From positions 1-14,169 of the forward strand of contig JAGDCQ010000111.1 in assembly GCA_017958465.1 (NCBI GenBank): 14,169 nt of DNA, written 5' to 3'. The position numbers and the translations under genes are program-made. Of this stretch, positions 13,881-14,169 are shown piece by piece. The notes below the pieces were generated by a model. It was not told where the DNA came from, did no database searches, and was given only the letters and a program-made list of their open reading frames with translations. Source of the stretch: Lachnospiraceae bacterium (GTDB lineage: Bacteria > Bacillota > Clostridia > Lachnospirales > Lachnospiraceae). Numbering within the stretch: the first letter of the stretch is position 1; the number at the start of each line of letters is the position of its first letter.

Positions 13881-14169
13881 TCAGCAGAGGCTTTCTGAAC
13901 AGGCTTTTCCGGCCTTCATGCCGCTTGCCCAGGCAAAATGGAGGTTGTAGCCTCCGCAGATCCCGTCAACATCAACAAGCTCTCCGGTAATATATAACCC
14001 TTTAACTTTAAGCGATTCAAGGCTCTCCTTATCAAGACAGGAAGGCAAGGCACCGCCTGTGCTGGTCTGGGCGCTTTCAAAGCCTTTAGTACCGTTTATC
14101 TCAAGTGTAAAGTTCTTAAAGAGATCAACAAGTTTCTCTGCAGCCTCATCTGTTAGGCCTCCGGCTATA
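13881..14169 (-). CDS. BaiN/HI0933-type NAD(P)/FAD-dependent oxidoreductase (C-terminal part only)
   Basis: The frame is open from the right edge (first full codon at 14168) to a TGA at 13881-13883, giving 95 residues. It contains G-F-E-S-A-Q-T-S-T-G-G, then G-L-Y-I-T-G-E-L-V-D-V-D-G and G-G-Y-N-L-H-F-A-W-A-S-G, the standard C-terminal FAD-binding end of the HI0933/YhiN/BaiN family ('aminoacetone oxidase family FAD-binding enzyme'). In this family G-E-x-x-D-V-D-G touches the flavin. One member, BaiN, has been linked to bile acid dehydroxylation, but the family is widespread and no such role should be assumed here. The gene lies upstream of another flavoprotein gene in the same direction. It has no start codon within the window, which is why a simple ORF search would miss it. 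Confidence 0.9.
   Translation of the reverse strand, partial: IAGGLTDEAAEKLVDLFKNFTLEINGTKGFESAQTSTGGALPSCLDKESLESLKVKGLYITGELVDVDGICGGYNLHFAWASGMKAGKACSESLC

Overview
The window reads like ordinary chromosome of a low-to-mid GC Firmicute of the class Clostridia, most likely a Lachnospiraceae-type anaerobe. This is inferred from the gene set (RNase Y, ScpA/ScpB, a DUF896 protein, MiaB with an N-terminal extension, a COG2509 flavoprotein, a clostridial B12-binding radical SAM protein), from strong AGGAGG ribosome binding sites and from sigma-A-type promoters. No rRNA, tRNA, CRISPR array, insertion sequence or phage gene was seen. Coding density is high and all genes but one lie on the minus strand.

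Right block (about 8878-14169, transcribed right to left): the 3' end of a BaiN/HI0933-type flavoprotein, a COG2509 FAD-dependent oxidoreductase, a small DUF896 protein, miaB and rny, ending at a hairpin terminator just after rny. Gaps are short, except for a 79-bp gap before the COG2509 gene that carries a 16-bp direct repeat and a 73-bp gap before rny. The block combines flavin redox enzymes with tRNA modification and mRNA turnover.

Middle block (2642-8860, right to left): a well-formed promoter (TTGCAA, 17 bp, TACAAT) leads into a secreted Amidase_3 cell-wall hydrolase, a cytoplasmic metallophosphoesterase with a TTG start, scpA, scpB, a MurD-like Mur ligase and a CapA-like metallophosphatase. 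Several junctions overlap or nearly touch, so this looks like one operon joining cell-wall metabolism to chromosome condensation. It ends at a perfect 14-bp hairpin that also serves the convergent plus-strand gene.

Left block (1-2630): two back-to-back promoters around 1553-1617 drive (i) on plus, a zinc-ribbon membrane protein, and (ii) on minus, a tail-anchored acidic protein of unknown function, overlapped by ATGA with the start of a B12-binding radical SAM protein cut by the window edge.

I found no clear previously undescribed system. The best leads are the MurD-like ligase, whose substrate-site motif departs from classical MurD and which is coupled to a CapA-like protein without a signal peptide; the unrecognised tail-anchored protein; the palindrome between the divergent promoters; and the direct repeat near 13821-13872.
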